Below, piece by piece: positions 1 to 10,418 of a stretch of 64,000 bases of DNA. Within the stretch, counting starts at the first letter, position 1, and every line of letters begins with the position of its first letter. Position numbers and translations under genes: made by a program. This DNA is from Wurfbainia villosa (lineage: Eukaryota > Streptophyta > Magnoliopsida > Zingiberales > Zingiberaceae). The notes under the pieces are model-generated. The model was not told the DNA's origin and did no database searches. It saw nothing but the letters and a program-made list of their open reading frames with translations. The DNA lies in NCBI GenBank assembly GCA_025175895.1, contig CM045988.1, positions 12,987,647-13,051,646 of the forward strand, given 5' to 3'.

Positions 1-1435
1 CATTAGGATAAATAGGGATTTGATAAAAATCGGAGTATCCATCTAAGTAATAGAAATGCGAGTGTTTTGCCAACCGGTCTAGCATTTGGTCAATAAATGG
101 GATGGGAAAGTGGTCCTTTCTAGTTTCCTTATTCAATTTCCTATAATCAATACACATTCTCCATCCCGTAACCGCTCTCGTGGGGATTAACTCATTCGTA
201 GCATTCCTTATCACCGTTATCCCCCCTTTCTTTGCCACAACATGGACAGGACTTACCCATTCGCTATCGGATATTCGATAGATAATTCCTGCATCTAGCA
301 ATTTCATGACCTCTTTCTTGACTATCTCTTTCATGGTTGGGTTCAGCCTTCTTTGATGCTCTATAGAGGTTTTAAAATTGTCTTCTAGTAGAATTATGTG
401 CATGCAAACCGATGGGCTAATTCCCCTAATGTCATCAATCTTGTATCCAATGACGTTCTTGTGTGTTTTCAATACCTCAATCAGTTTTTCGGTCTCTGCA
501 TTGCTCAAATTAGCATTAATGATCACAGGATAAGTAGAGTTTTCGCCAAGAAATTCATACCTGAGTGTTGATGGAAGAGGCTTAAGTTCTACCTGTGGTG
601 TTAGGTTGGGGTCGGAAATCTCTAGCTCTTTATCCTCAAAATCCCCTTCGAGCTTATTAAGATAAGTTTGTTCTTGTGCTCCTTCTAGTGCTATTGACTG
701 GAGAATGTCAATCCTACAACAAACATAAAAAACAGAAGGTTGTTTAACAACTTTTGAAAGGTCGAATTCAATTTTGTCATTTCCAAATGCAAGTGAGAGT
801 TTGTGGTTCTTGACGTCTATCATTGCCCCTGCAGTAGCCAAGAAAGGTCTCCCTAAAATGAGTGGAATGCATGGGTCTTCATCCATGTCAAGCACTACAA
901 AATCGGCAGGAATAATAAAATTTCCCACCTGCACTGGTACATCTTCTAGGATTCCCAAAGGATATTTAATGGAGCGATTGGCTAACTGCAAGGCCATAGT
1001 AGTTAGTTTCATTTCTCCCAAATCTAATTTCTTGCATATTGAAAGAGGTATCAGATTGACACTAGCGCCCAAATCGCAAAAAACCTTATCAAAATTGGAG
1101 TCATTAATTATGCAAGGGATAAAAAAGCTACCTGGATCATTTAGTTTGGGAGGTACCATGTTCTTAATTAAATCGCTGCACTCCTCAGTAAGAGCCACTG
1201 TTACATGCTCCTCGACTTTTGTTTTGTTGGTTAAGATATCCTTCAAGAACTTGGAGTATGTAGGCATTTGTTGAAGAGCTTCTGTAAAAGGTATATTGAT
1301 ATATAGCTTCCTAATTACCTCAAGGAACTTACCAAATTGTTCATCCAATTTTTCCTTAATCAGCCTCTGAGGGAACGGGATAGGGGGCTTATACGTTCTT
1401 GGTTCCTTGTTCAACACGCCTGTGTCGTTTAGCAT
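1..1435 (-). CDS. Athila-1 pol, partial: retropepsin and N-terminal reverse transcriptase
   Basis: Read from an ATG near 1435 to the window edge, one frame carries a retropepsin with the catalytic D-L-G-A-S motif (Asp codon 1073-1075), a linker, then Ty3/Gypsy RT with GWRMCIDYRKLN near 120-180 and the following DQMLDRLA and LDGYS blocks. I checked the frame at five points (1435, 1075, 589, 334, 148) and they agree; no stop was seen in the stretches translated. The YIDD box, RNase H and integrase are off the window. The protease would process the polyprotein and the RT would copy element RNA in cytoplasmic particles. The start codon is uncertain because the upstream gag frame is shifted. It may be an intact remnant of a dead element. 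Confidence 0.8.
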   Translation of the reverse strand, partial: MLNDTGVLNKEPRTYKPPIPFPQRLIKEKLDEQFGKFLEVIRKLYINIPFTEALQQMPTYSKFLKDILTNKTKVEEHVTVALTEECSDLIKNMVPPKLNDPGSFFIPCIINDSNFDKVFCDLGASVNLIPLSICKKLDLGEMKLTTMALQLANRSIKYPLGILEDVPVQVGNFIIPADFVVLDMDEDPCIPLILGRPFLATAGAMIDVKNHKLSLAFGNDKIEFDLSKVVKQPSVFYVCCRIDILQSIALEGAQEQTYLNKLEGDFEDKELEISDPNLTPQVELKPLPSTLRYEFLGENSTYPVIINANLSNAETEKLIEVLKTHKNVIGYKIDDIRGISPSVCMHIILLEDNFKTSIEHQRRLNPTMKEIVKKEVMKLLDAGIIYRISDSEWVSPVHVVAKKGGITVIRNATNELIPTRAVTGWRMCIDYRKLNKETRKDHFPIPFIDQMLDRLAKHSHFYYLDGYSDFYQIPIYPN

Positions 1436-2106
1436 AGGCTGGTCGTGTTGGTCTTTGGGTGAGTGACCCGACACGGTGTGTCGGTACCGACACGCTCGTG
1501 GGCATTCTCTTACTCAGGCGTGTTGAACAACACGCCCCGGGTCAGGGTGTGTTGTCGGCTTCCTTTGCTATTCGACCCAGGCGTGCTGCTGTCTTCTTCC
1601 AACTCTGACACGCTCGTGTCCTTTAGCACAGGGGTCGCTTGTTGAGCTCTGTCTCCTTCTAAAATCCTTCCACTTCTCAAACTTATGGAATTACAATGCT
1701 CGGCTAGGTTTACTTCTGAATTTTCAGGAAATCACGCCCTTGATGGCGTCGAAATCTTGGGAAATTTGATTTTCCAGCATTCTTGTGTGATTAGTCAAAT
1801 TATCAACCTTGCTTCCCAATTGCTTGATTGCCTCGGTATTATTTTGATGTTGCCGATTTGATTCTACAATATGCTGTCTAAATTCATCATTTATCTTCCC
1901 CTGGCACGTAATAAAATTCCCCATCATCTTTTCTAAGCTTGACTTGGGTCCTGGCTGAAATCCCGAAGGTGCTCCAAAACTGTTCTGTCCAGAAGAATTT
2001 TGGTTACCTCTATACGAAAAGTTGGGATGATTCCTCCAACCGGGATTGTACGTGTTCGAATAAGGGTTGCCACCATTAGGCTTCTGATTAAAATTATTTA
2101 GCGCAT
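1436..2106 (-). pseudogene. Athila-1 gag C-terminal / gag-pol linker, frame-broken
   Basis: Reading leftwards, fragments of Athila gag follow the zinc knuckle: a block with NPGWRNHPNFSYRG (about 2010-2060) and a helical stretch (1724-1927). The frame then changes at least twice before pol begins at 1435. A missing base near 2110 puts a stop just after the knuckle domain, and a stop at 1724-1726 ends the next piece. The region 1440-1640 is rich in CACGC/GCGTG words, a compositional oddity also seen in the LTR at 7590-7730. This is a decayed continuation of gag, not a separate gene. Confidence 0.7.
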
Positions 2107-4231
2107 CTACTGCTCAATCTCAGCTCCCGATGATGGTGCGTGTAGGATTTGGCAATTTATCGCTACATGTCCTGTTACACCACAAATCTCGCAAGTGACA
2201 TTAGATGAGTTTACAGCTGATACATTAAAATGTTCGAGTTTTTGAGTTAACGCATCAACTTTTGCACTGAGTAGATCAAGGGTACTTACCTCAAACTTAC
2301 CTGGTGTTTTAATTGGATATCCTCGTTCTATAGCCCATTGGTGAGAATTCATTGCCACATTCTCGATGATCTCAAATGCTTCATCCAACGTTTTGTTCAT
2401 AAGAGCTCCTCCTGCAGCAGAATCAAGAGAAACTTTAGTAGCATACGAGATTCCATTGTAGAAAGTATGAACAATGAGCCACTTCTCCAGCCCATGATGA
2501 GGGCATTGCTGTAGTAATCCCTTAAATCTGTCCCAGGCTTCAAATAATGTTTCTCCATCCTTTTGCGCAAAATTAGTGATTTGATGATGAAGACTTACAG
2601 TTTTACTGGGTGGAAAATACTTGTCTAAAAATCTTTGCTCCAGCTGATCCCAGGTAGTTATGCAATATGCTGGAAGAGAGTGTAGCCAAGCTCTAGCTTT
2701 GTCCTGCAATGAGAAAGGAAACAAGTGTTGGATCGAGAAGCGTCGCTAGAGGGGGGTGAATAGTGATCATAAATCTTTCGTCGAATTCGTTCATTGAGAC
2801 ACAAGTAAATAAGTATGCACAGTAAAAAATAAAATGACACGTTCATTTTACTTGGTTCACAACCTAGCGGTTGCTACTCCAAGGCCCTATCGGTCCTAGA
2901 CCGCGTACGGAGGGCAAAGCACTATAACGCCTCCTCCTCGTTGGAGGTAGGAGACAACGATCACAAACTCCGGGAATACGAGGATGAGGCAACAAGCCTA
3001 CCTCACCTCGTTATGAATAAAAACAATGAATACAATATTAAAATAAATTACTAGATGTTGCTGCCGATGAAGAAGATCTGAGGTTGTCGTTGTGTCGGCG
3101 TTATGACGGTGTTGGAGCGTTGGCGTTGTAGGAGCACTTGATAAATAAACTTGATGTGATGTTGGAGTTGGAATCCTCCTCCTTTTATAGACTTTAGCCT
3201 CTGAATTTGTCTCCCCTTTTTTTTGGAATGGATCACGAAGTTGTCCAAATTTTATCGCGAAGTGGCTGCGTCAAACGTTATCCATTTTGACCTAGCGCAA
3301 AGGCTGAGTCGTCGCCATCGATCGGTGATGCCTCTCATCGATCGTGATGAGATCCATGATACTCTCATCGGTCAGCGATAACGATTGCCCAATGTCATGC
3401 CCTGGCCACTTCCCTGCAGTAAGAGGTTAGCTCGGAAAATGATAAATGCGACGGTTTCTAACTGTCCGATCTCGACCTAGACCTTCCACAGGAAGTCTTA
3501 GTCGGATCACCGCCTATGGTCATCCCCGTAAAGAGGACATGACCTTACAATCTCTCACTCACACGAGCTTACCTTGATAGTAGCTCTCGCTTCTAGCCTT
3601 CCACTCGATTCCTTCGGCTCCCTCCGAAGTCACTCGAGTGTCGCCCGACCACCGCGGCTTCCTCCGGGTGTCGCTAGCCTTCAGCTCCAGCTTTAATACT
3701 TTTCTGCACACTTGATAGCTCGTGAGATAATGATGTAAACTTAACTTTGTGTCTTTTCCATAATCAAAACACAGGTTCGATTATCTAGTGCCCCTGCACC
3801 AACAACAAGCACAATCTAATAGCATCAGCTGAGGCTCCATTCAGTTTTAAAGTTTCGCAAAATTCCAAAAATACTTCCAAGTGCAGATTTGGATCTTCAG
3901 TGGGTGATCCTCCGAATTGATGTTGTTGGACCATGGATAGTAGAGCCAGTTTCAATTCAAAATTGTTCGCTTTAATAGGGGGTCTTCTAATACTCGATCT
4001 CAATCCCCTTGTACTAGGTGTTGCATAATCCCTTAAAGGTTTATTCTCGTTCTGATCAGCCATGTTGGAGGTAAGATTTTCTTCCTGACGTTGCTGAAAT
4101 CGTCTTCTAGCAAGGAACGTTCTCTCTATCTCAGGATCAATATCGAGAATTTCCCTATTAAATCTGTGCATGCAACAACAAGAGAGGCTCCCAAAACAAG
4201 AATTCAGAATAGACACAAAGAATAGGAACAA
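2107..4231 (-). pseudogene. Athila-1 gag, split by a solo LTR
   Basis: The N-terminal part (3810-4231) has the Athila start region with HRFNREILDIDPEIERTFL. The C-terminal part (2107-2725) begins with FPFSLQDKARAWL and has one zinc knuckle C-X2-C-X4-H-X4-C near 2160-2200 for RNA binding. The break is the A-family solo LTR at 2726-3804, and the reading frame resumes exactly if that LTR and one 5-bp duplication are ignored, so the insertion hit a gene whose frame was still open here. The gag is further truncated at 2107 by a frameshift. Gag would form the virus-like particle. The start could be the ATG at 4231, the one 20 codons on, or a later Met (MADQNEN). Confidence 0.85.
2726..3804 (-). repeat. 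A-family solo LTR with perfect target-site duplication
   Basis: It runs TGTTGG...CAACA on the plus strand and is flanked on both sides by ACAAG (2721-2725 and 3805-3809). It is the reverse complement of the LTRs of TRG-A (12925-13993), including the LTR-end motif CCCCCCTCTAGCGACGCTTC. With no interior and intact duplications it is a product of LTR-LTR recombination. Compared with 12925-13993, its middle (about 3300-3420) is scrambled where CAGTCGACTG palindromes should be. Confidence 0.95.
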
Positions 4232-4283
4232 AAATAGAAATCTAGATTAAATAAATCACGCTCAATTCAATATTGAGTGCCAA

Positions 4284-4301
4284 TCCCCGGCAACGGTGCC
4301 A
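4284..4301 (-). other. Primer binding site, tRNA-Asp type
   Basis: The plus strand reads TCCCCGGCAACGGTGCCA, matching the 3' end of plant tRNA-Asp (TCCCCGGCAACGGCGCCA) with one difference. It sits seven bases from the LTR edge at 4308. tRNA-Asp priming is known for Athila and Tat elements. Confidence 0.9.
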
Positions 4302-4699
4302 AAAACTTGATGTGTTATTTTCCGCAAGTGCACGGTTGTCGTCAAGTAATAAAAATATCGATCCCACAGGGATTGGGACAATTACCGAATGATCGTGATA
4401 CCAAGTTATCTAGTCAATCAATTTGTGGATTAAGCAAAGAAACTGAGTAGTCAAGAACAATGAATGAGAAGAACGAGCTAAAAGTCAATAGTTGAGAAGA
4501 ATCTCAGGATATGGGTTTCACCACGTCGACGATTTATAAGGTGATTTAATTCTTTCCTACCCCTGTTAGAGTTGTTTTGAAGGAACCTATCCTAAGGTAA
4601 ATCAACGGCCCCTTTCGAGGTCTACGCCAACTGTACCTATCAAACTTAATTTACCTGTCACGGTATTCGAGCGTAGGGGATCATAATCAGCTAAGGGGA

Positions 4700-6931
4700 T
4701 GTTGGGATGTATACTGAAAGCCTAGCTCTTTGGTATGAACATTTAATTTTTAAATAAGAATCACATGATCATTGTTTGCACTTTATATTTATATATGTGC
4801 ATATTGTCTAATACTTTACATTGTAGATAACATGGTGCTTGGGTGTGGCACAGAAGATCATGTTATCAGTCCCTTGTAGAGTATAAGTAGAGGCTCACAA
4901 CCAAGATGGTTTTGGACAAACCATTGGCATGGTTGTAGTGTAGCTTGGTATTGTTTTATCTTGAACATAAAGTTACACTAGTACACTTAGGTGTATTGAG
5001 CAGGACCGACATAGAGGTGATTTAATTTGTTGCTGACTACATAATTGAATCGGACCTCGGATATTATGTTGTACATGCTCTTAATCCTGATATAATAACG
5101 GACACATGTACTTAGTATTTATTTCTTTGATTTACCAGAGGGTGAGATTTCTATGGATTAAATCAATATGCCCGGTAAGTTGGGAAATGATATTATTTAC
5201 ATAGTGTGCCGTTGATTATAGGAGGAATCCGTGTCCTGTGTATTAGGTTGATGATGTCCCCTTGAGGAGCTCATAAGGTTCATCATATAAACCCTGCAGG
5301 TTGACTTAGTCAACATGATGATAAGGTTGAGTGGTACTACTCGAGGAGTTAGATGTTAATTAATTGATGGTCAGTAAATCAATTAATTGACAGACATTCG
5401 ATATCTTAAACACGGGGAGATGGATGTACAAATAATATATGGAGCCCATATTAATTTATGGGGGTTGGTGAGGTAATTCAATGATGATCCTCTAGTGGAA
5501 TGGAACATCATTGATGGATCAAGTTTGTGTGGTTCCGATCCATCGGGTGGCCAAGATCCAACTCCTCCTCATAGTCTCTATCGTAGCCTAATATAAACCT
5601 CATGAAGTCTAGATCAAATGATGGAAAACAAATCTCTAGATCCGACGGTTGGTATTAAATCCCTAGAACCGACGGTGGAGATTAAATCTCTAGATCCGAC
5701 GGTTGGGATTAAAACCCTAGAACCGACGGTTGAGATTAAATCTCTAGATCTGACGGTTGGGATTAAATCCCTAAAACCGACGGTTGAGATTAAATCTCTA
5801 GATCCGACGGTTGAGATTAAAACCCTAGAATCGACGGTGGAGATTAAACCAAGGCCTAAACCTAACTCTATATATATGGGAGATTGGGTTGGGCGGCAAC
5901 TAAGTTTTTGGTTGGATGATGGATACTAAGGGGATTAGGGTTTTGCCTAGCCTTGCTTGGGCGGCAAGAAACCCTAAGGAGGAAACCCTAATTAGGGTTT
6001 GGCTCCTTGGGATGGGCGGCCAAGGTTAGGAGATGAGGGTGGGCGGCAACTTGTGGAAGACTTCTTCTTCTTCCTTGAAGGTGGCTAGCTCCTAGATCTC
6101 CTCTCCACCATGGTTGGGCGGCAAGAAAGCCTAAGGAGGAAACCCTAATTGGGTTTTGGCTCCTATGGTTGGACGGCTAGGGATTGCAAGGAAGTTGGGT
6201 GGCAACTATAGGAGAGGAGCTCTTCCTCTTCCTAGGGTGTGGCCGACTCCTTCTTCTATTCCCTCCACCGTGGCCGGTGCCCAACATATTCCCTTTCTCC
6301 TCTTCACTCCATCTTGGCCGGCGGCACTAGAAGCTAGGGTTTGTCCCTAGTTCGGTTCCTTGGTTGTTTCCATATTATTCTCTCTATTCTTGGGGCTGGC
6401 GGCATCAATCCTTTGTGGATTGGTGGTTGGCTCAAGCAAGAAGGGAAAGAGAGTTCTTCTTTCTTTGGATTGAAGAAGACCTAGGAAGCTTCAACTTGTG
6501 GAGGATCTTCGCCCACACGAAGTCTACAAGGAGGTTAGGACATACGATAGAAGATCAAGAGGTATAAAAGTTTTACAACTTTTATTATTGTTCTTTGCAT
6601 GTTCTTATTGATATGCTAGCTTATATTCTTTATGTTAGTATATGTTGATTATACTAGTTTACATTTGCATGTATTTGTATAATCATGGACCCCGATAAGA
6701 AACACAAAAACCGGCGATCTGTCCGTCGTCTCTTCCGCGGCTAACCAACTAGAAGAGTTGTGTTGCTTGAACAACTAGTTTGTTCAAGCGATCGCTCAAG
6801 TCGTTAGCACCACGACGAATTGGTTGTGCTTTGGAAACTCATCCCATCCAGATTAGTTTTCATTAGTGAAAATTTTAATCCAGTGACATGGGAGCCGATG
6901 AGCATTCTGAGGAATAGCACGATTGCCAACA
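4700..6931 (+). repeat. Long solo LTR (H), Angela-like, inside the Athila-1 LTR
   Basis: It begins TGTTGGGATGTATACTGAAA and ends GATTGCCAACA, flanked by GGGGA on both sides (4695-4699 and 6932-6936). There is no primer site or coding interior. Its 2.2 kb length, a TATA-like CTATATATATGG near 5868 and GGGCGGCAA/AAACCCTAA-rich leader sequence resemble the Angela LTRs elsewhere in this window, but it is a different family. Orientation is inferred from the TATA position. The ORFs inside it are repeat artefacts. Confidence 0.88.
5630..5845 (+). repeat. 27-bp tandem repeat, eight units, in solo LTR H
   Basis: Units of 27 bp (AAATCTCTAGATCCGACGGT plus seven bases) are arrayed head to tail and alternate between two variants, giving a 54-bp higher-order period. 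Because 27 is a multiple of three the array is open in one frame and reads as a repeated nonapeptide (K-S-L-D-P-T-V-G-I), but there is no protein context. It lies just upstream of the TATA-like sequence. Confidence 0.9.
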
Positions 6932-7901
6932 GGGGACCTATCACGAGACCCCCGCAAACCTCCCTAGTCTTACCACCATTACTTGGTAAAAACTGGATTT
7001 GATAGATCCATTAAGTCCATAAGAGTTCCTTTAGAGTCTAAATTTCCTTTTCACGATAGGTTTGCACACGGGACCATAATCAGCTAAGGGGACCTGTCAC
7101 GAGACCCCCGTAAGCCCTCATAGATACACTACCACTACTTGACAGGAGTTAATCTCTAGTTGGTTCTAGGTTTCGAGAACTTGGGTTCACTGTTAGGTAC
7201 TTCCCCTTAGCTCCTTAGGTTTATCAATAAGAATCCAAAAACCAGATCAAAACAAACAATAATTCAAGTAGTATAGATTACATCATCCATCATAAATCGT
7301 CAAGGGCTACTCCCCCATCCTAAGATTACAGGACACTACTCCATAGTCAGACAAGAATTGCTAGAGAAAGAAATTACAATACTTAGTGCCATCTGTGTTC
7401 CTCTGTCGTCGACTCCTTCGTTCTCCTCGTTCTTCTATCGTCCTCTTTACCCAGCCGCCTCCCCTCTTAGGGTTAGAATATCTCCTCTTTTATAGCCTTG
7501 GCCTCCTCTTCAATTAAGGCAAAAGATTTTTTTTAATTGAGACGAAGATCGTGGCTTCGTCGAGTTGCTCGCAAAAAAGGAAGTCTGGAATCAAGCCAAC
7601 ACGCCTATGCCAAATGAGGGCACAGGCGTGTCGCACATTTCTCACCGGCCGTGCTGCCAGATGGGGCGTGCGATTCTTTCGAACCGTGTGTGTGTTGAGG
7701 AACTCGACGACACGTATCACGCGATAACACGCTGTTGTTTTGATACGCCGCTTTCGCTTCTTAAAACACCCAAAATAAGTCTCTTCGTCCAAAATATGCT
7801 AAACTTAACTGAATCATGACAAAATACATGCCTAGGACATGAAATAAGATAAAATGCATGCATATGGAGTAGTGAAAACGTAGCACGATTTACACACATC
7901 A

Positions 7902-8633
7902 GCGATCCAACTAAGACTTCCTATGGAAGGTCTAGGTTGAGATCGGACGGTCAGAAATCATCATATTTACCATTTTCCATGCTAACCTCTTATTGCAGGG
8001 AAGTGGCTAGGCTGGCAGTCGACTGCTGACCATTAGGCAATCGACTGATGGCGACGAATCAGCCTTTACGCTAGGTCAAAATGGATAACATTTGACGTGG
8101 CCACTTCGCGATAAAATTTGGTACCACTTCGTGATCTATTCCAAAAGATGAGGAGACTTATTCTGAGACCAAACTCTATAAAAGGAGGGGAGGATTCCAA
8201 CCCATTCATTCATCAAGATTATTCTCAAGTGCTCCTACAATGCCAAAGCTCCAACACCGTCATAACGCCGACGCGATGACAAGTTCTAATCTTCTTCGTC
8301 AACAGCAGCAACCAGTATTGTTTTTATTATTGTATTCTTTGTTTTAATCATAATGAGGTGAGGTAGGCTTGTTGCCTCATTCTCGTACTTTCGATTTTGT
8401 GATCGTTGTCTCCTACCTCCAACGAGGAGGAGATCTTATAGTGCTTTGCCCTCTGTACGTGGTCTAGGACCATTAGGGCCTTGGAGTAGCAACCACTGGG
8501 TTGTGAACCAAGTAAAAATAAACTTGTCATTTTTACTTTTCCACTATGCTTGCTCGTATATCGAACGAACGAACGAAAAGATTTACGCTCGCTATTCACC
8601 CCCCCCCCTCTAGCGACGCTTCTCGATCCAACA
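7902..8633 (+). repeat. A-family LTR, 3' part, cut by Athila-1
   Basis: It aligns with the last two thirds of the TRG-A LTR from CGATCCAACTAAGACTTCC onward, has a TATAAAAG at 8177-8184 and ends with the family terminus TCTCGATCCAACA. No primer site follows; the next bases (GTAAC at 8634) are B-family LTR, so this is the 3' edge of a solo LTR or of a complete element whose left part lies beyond Athila-1. Confidence 0.85.
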
Positions 8634-9741
8634 GTAACATGGTTCATGGCCCTTGCCACTAATCCACGGACAATCCGTTAGGCGGATCACTCCCTCAATA
8701 AATCCACTAAACCTTCTCCTTAGCTCAACCAAGGTGGAGAAGAAACCTTCTTACACAATCTCTCCCTCTTACAATATGATGAAGATAGAAACATGTAAGA
8801 GGAAGTAAAAATGTTGAGAGCACTTAGAGTATACTTTGGAGTTAAAGCATTAGCCTCTCCAAGGCCCCCAAGTCTTCTTCTTATAGAGAAGAAAGCTTTC
8901 TTCCCGTTGGGCATGCAACAGTCGATTGTTGCATACCAACAGTTAACTGCTGATGTAGCCATTGTCTCACAACGGCTTCATCCACGTTGGCATCCCAACC
9001 AACGAATAGTCAATCAGTCGACTGCCAAACTCTAGCAGTCGACTGATGCTCGTCCAGTCGAGATGCCTCGCTTCTATGGTTGTTTCCACCTATAGCAATC
9101 GACTGCCATCCCTTGGTAGTCGACTGATGGTGGAGCAGTCGACTGCCATCCCTTGGCAGTTGACTGATGGTGGAGCAGTCGACTGCTATCCCATGGCATT
9201 CGATTGATGGTGGAGCAGTCGACTGCCAACCCTTGCTAGCCGACTATTGGGCCACAAAACCCTAGTTGACACCGGTCAACTAGCAGTCGACTCGGACTAG
9301 TCGACAGATATCTATATGAGTGGACTGTTGTCGGGTAAAATCTCAAACAACAAGTTATTTGAGCATCCGACCATAGGATAAAACCTCAAACACCATGTTT
9401 GAGCATCCGACACTTGATCTTATTCATTTGGCCAAGTCCACCTACATTGAGCTACCCCGACCTAGGTTACAATCGCTCAACTCTCATCTCCCATGGAGTC
9501 CCTCACCAAAGCTCTCTTCGTCCGACCTACGTCCCTCGGATGCACTAAGATCGTGTCTTCTCCAGTGTCATTCTTCGCGTCTTGCCCTGAAGTCTGCTTT
9601 CTTTGGCTTCACTCCATTTTCTCCTTGTCCGAAGGTCCTTCGGATGCACCAAGCTCATGGCTTCTCCCCATTCCATCCTTTACCGACTCAAGGACCCGAG
9701 GATGAGATGATGAACTTGTCAATGCTTCATCAAGCAACTCA
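8634..9741 (-). repeat. B-family left LTR, part 1
   Basis: It matches the right LTR of B from the GTAACRTG block (36980 onward) to 37280, and matches 56211-56800 for the rest. It contains the palindrome array at 9016-9330. At 9737-9741 the duplication ACTCA marks the entry of solo LTR G; the LTR resumes at 33985. Confidence 0.85.
9016..9330. repeat. Array of CAGTCGACTG palindromes in the B LTR
   Basis: About ten copies or near-copies of the perfect palindrome CAGTCGACTG, alternately followed by CCA(TCCCTTGG) and ATGGTGGAG, form a loose repeat of roughly 40 bp. Variants differ by one or two bases (TAGTCGACTG, CAGTTGACTG, CAATCGACTG). The same array is in the B right LTR at 56225-56390 and, inverted, in F at 63470-63720. 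Confidence 0.88.
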
Positions 9742-10418
9742 TATTGGTGCAATCGGCCCAGGTCATGATTGACCAGGCTCGAGTTGGACTCGAGTAGTGT
9801 TTTGAGGTTTGACAATGGTTTGGGGAGATTATTGGTGCAATCGACCCGGGTCATGATTGACTGGACTCGAGTTTGACTTAAGGGGTATTTTGATGTTTGA
9901 TGATGGTTTGACCATTGTTTGACTATATGGTTGACATGGGGTTGACCATATGATGGAGAAGTCAAAGTCATGGGTACTTGGCATGGAAAGTCCAAGCATG
10001 GGTCTTGGCAAGGGAAAGTCCAAGCTTGAGTCTTAGCAAATGGAAAGTCTAACATGGGTTGGCAAGGGAAGTCCAAGGGATAATATTGGCGGCGTAAAGT
10101 CCAAGGGTGGAGTCTTGACAACATAAGTCCAATGGTTGGCAGCGTAAAGTCCAAACGGGAGTCTTGGCAGCATAAGTCCAATGTGCCTTGGCGGTGTAGA
10201 CCACATTATCATGACAATAGCTGATGGAAGAACCTGAAGGCTAGTGTATGGATGAACAAGTCATTGATGACTTGGAGGGATCCGATAGGAATGAGGCTGA
10301 CGGAGATGGCTAGAAGGCTTAGGTCTAGGATAAGAGTAGTCTAGCAAGTATGAGGGCATCATACTTGGTGTTAAAACCTCATGGATGAGGGTATCAGTCG
10401 ACTGATGTAAGTCGACTG
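9742..10418 (+). repeat. D-type solo LTR G, part 1
   Basis: It begins TATTGGTGCAATCGGCCCAG, i.e. the D-family start TGTTGGTGCAATC with one G-to-A change. ACTCA precedes it (9737-9741) and follows its far end (33980-33984). A short internal duplication repeats the start (TTGGTGCAATCGACCCGG, about 9834). From 9950 it has a CCAAG...CTTGG repeat array. Element S enters at 10419. Confidence 0.85.
9950..10200. repeat. CCAAG/CTTGG repeat array in LTR G
   Basis: Units of about 30-40 bp such as AAAGTCCAAGCATGGGTCTT-GG recur with drift. Each unit pairs CCAAG with CTTGG, so single units can fold as short hairpins. Equivalent arrays lie in the S LTRs (10556-10740 and 22765-22890), in E (inverted, 61244-61465) and F (62770-63130). 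Confidence 0.75.

Larger units (their letters stand above)
1..7901 (-). mobile_element. Athila-type Ty3/Gypsy retrotransposon (Athila-1), 5' half
   Basis: The element reads right to left: LTR (4308-7901), primer site (4284-4301), gag (4231 down to about 1436), protease and the start of reverse transcriptase (1435 to 1). The rest of pol and the 3' LTR lie beyond the left edge. The lineage is called from the tRNA-Asp primer site, gag wording typical of Athila (HRFNREI, FPFSLQDKA, NPGWRNHPNFS) and a pol reading like Athila protease-RT. Two younger solo LTRs interrupt it (2726-3804 and 4700-6931). Its outer end abuts an A-family LTR fragment at 7902, so it landed inside that LTR. Confidence 0.92.
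4308..7901 (-). repeat. Athila-1 5' LTR, interrupted by a solo LTR
   Basis: The ends are inverted: TGATGTGT at 4308 and ACACATCA ending at 7901. Removing the 2,232-bp insert (4700-6931) and one GGGGA copy leaves about 1.36 kb, close to the 1.37 kb LTR of Athila-2. A block containing AATCAGCTAAGGGGA occurs twice (about 4686 and 7078), showing internal tandem duplication. The LTR carries the promoter and polyadenylation signals, though I did not pin a TATA box. Confidence 0.88.

Noticed and set aside
774..1274. 166-codon plus-strand ORF
   Set aside because: It is the antisense shadow of the Athila-1 protease region, which reads well on the minus strand.
5618..5929. 103-codon ORF with a repeated nonapeptide as a possible repeat protein
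   Set aside because: The frame is open only because the DNA repeat unit is 27 bp; it lies inside a solo LTR and has no domain or flanking gene structure.
9016..9330. Regularly recurring short palindromes resembling a CRISPR-like repeat-spacer layout
   Set aside because: Spacing is irregular, the intervening sequence is itself repetitive, the DNA is plant retrotransposon LTR, and no cas-like gene is present.
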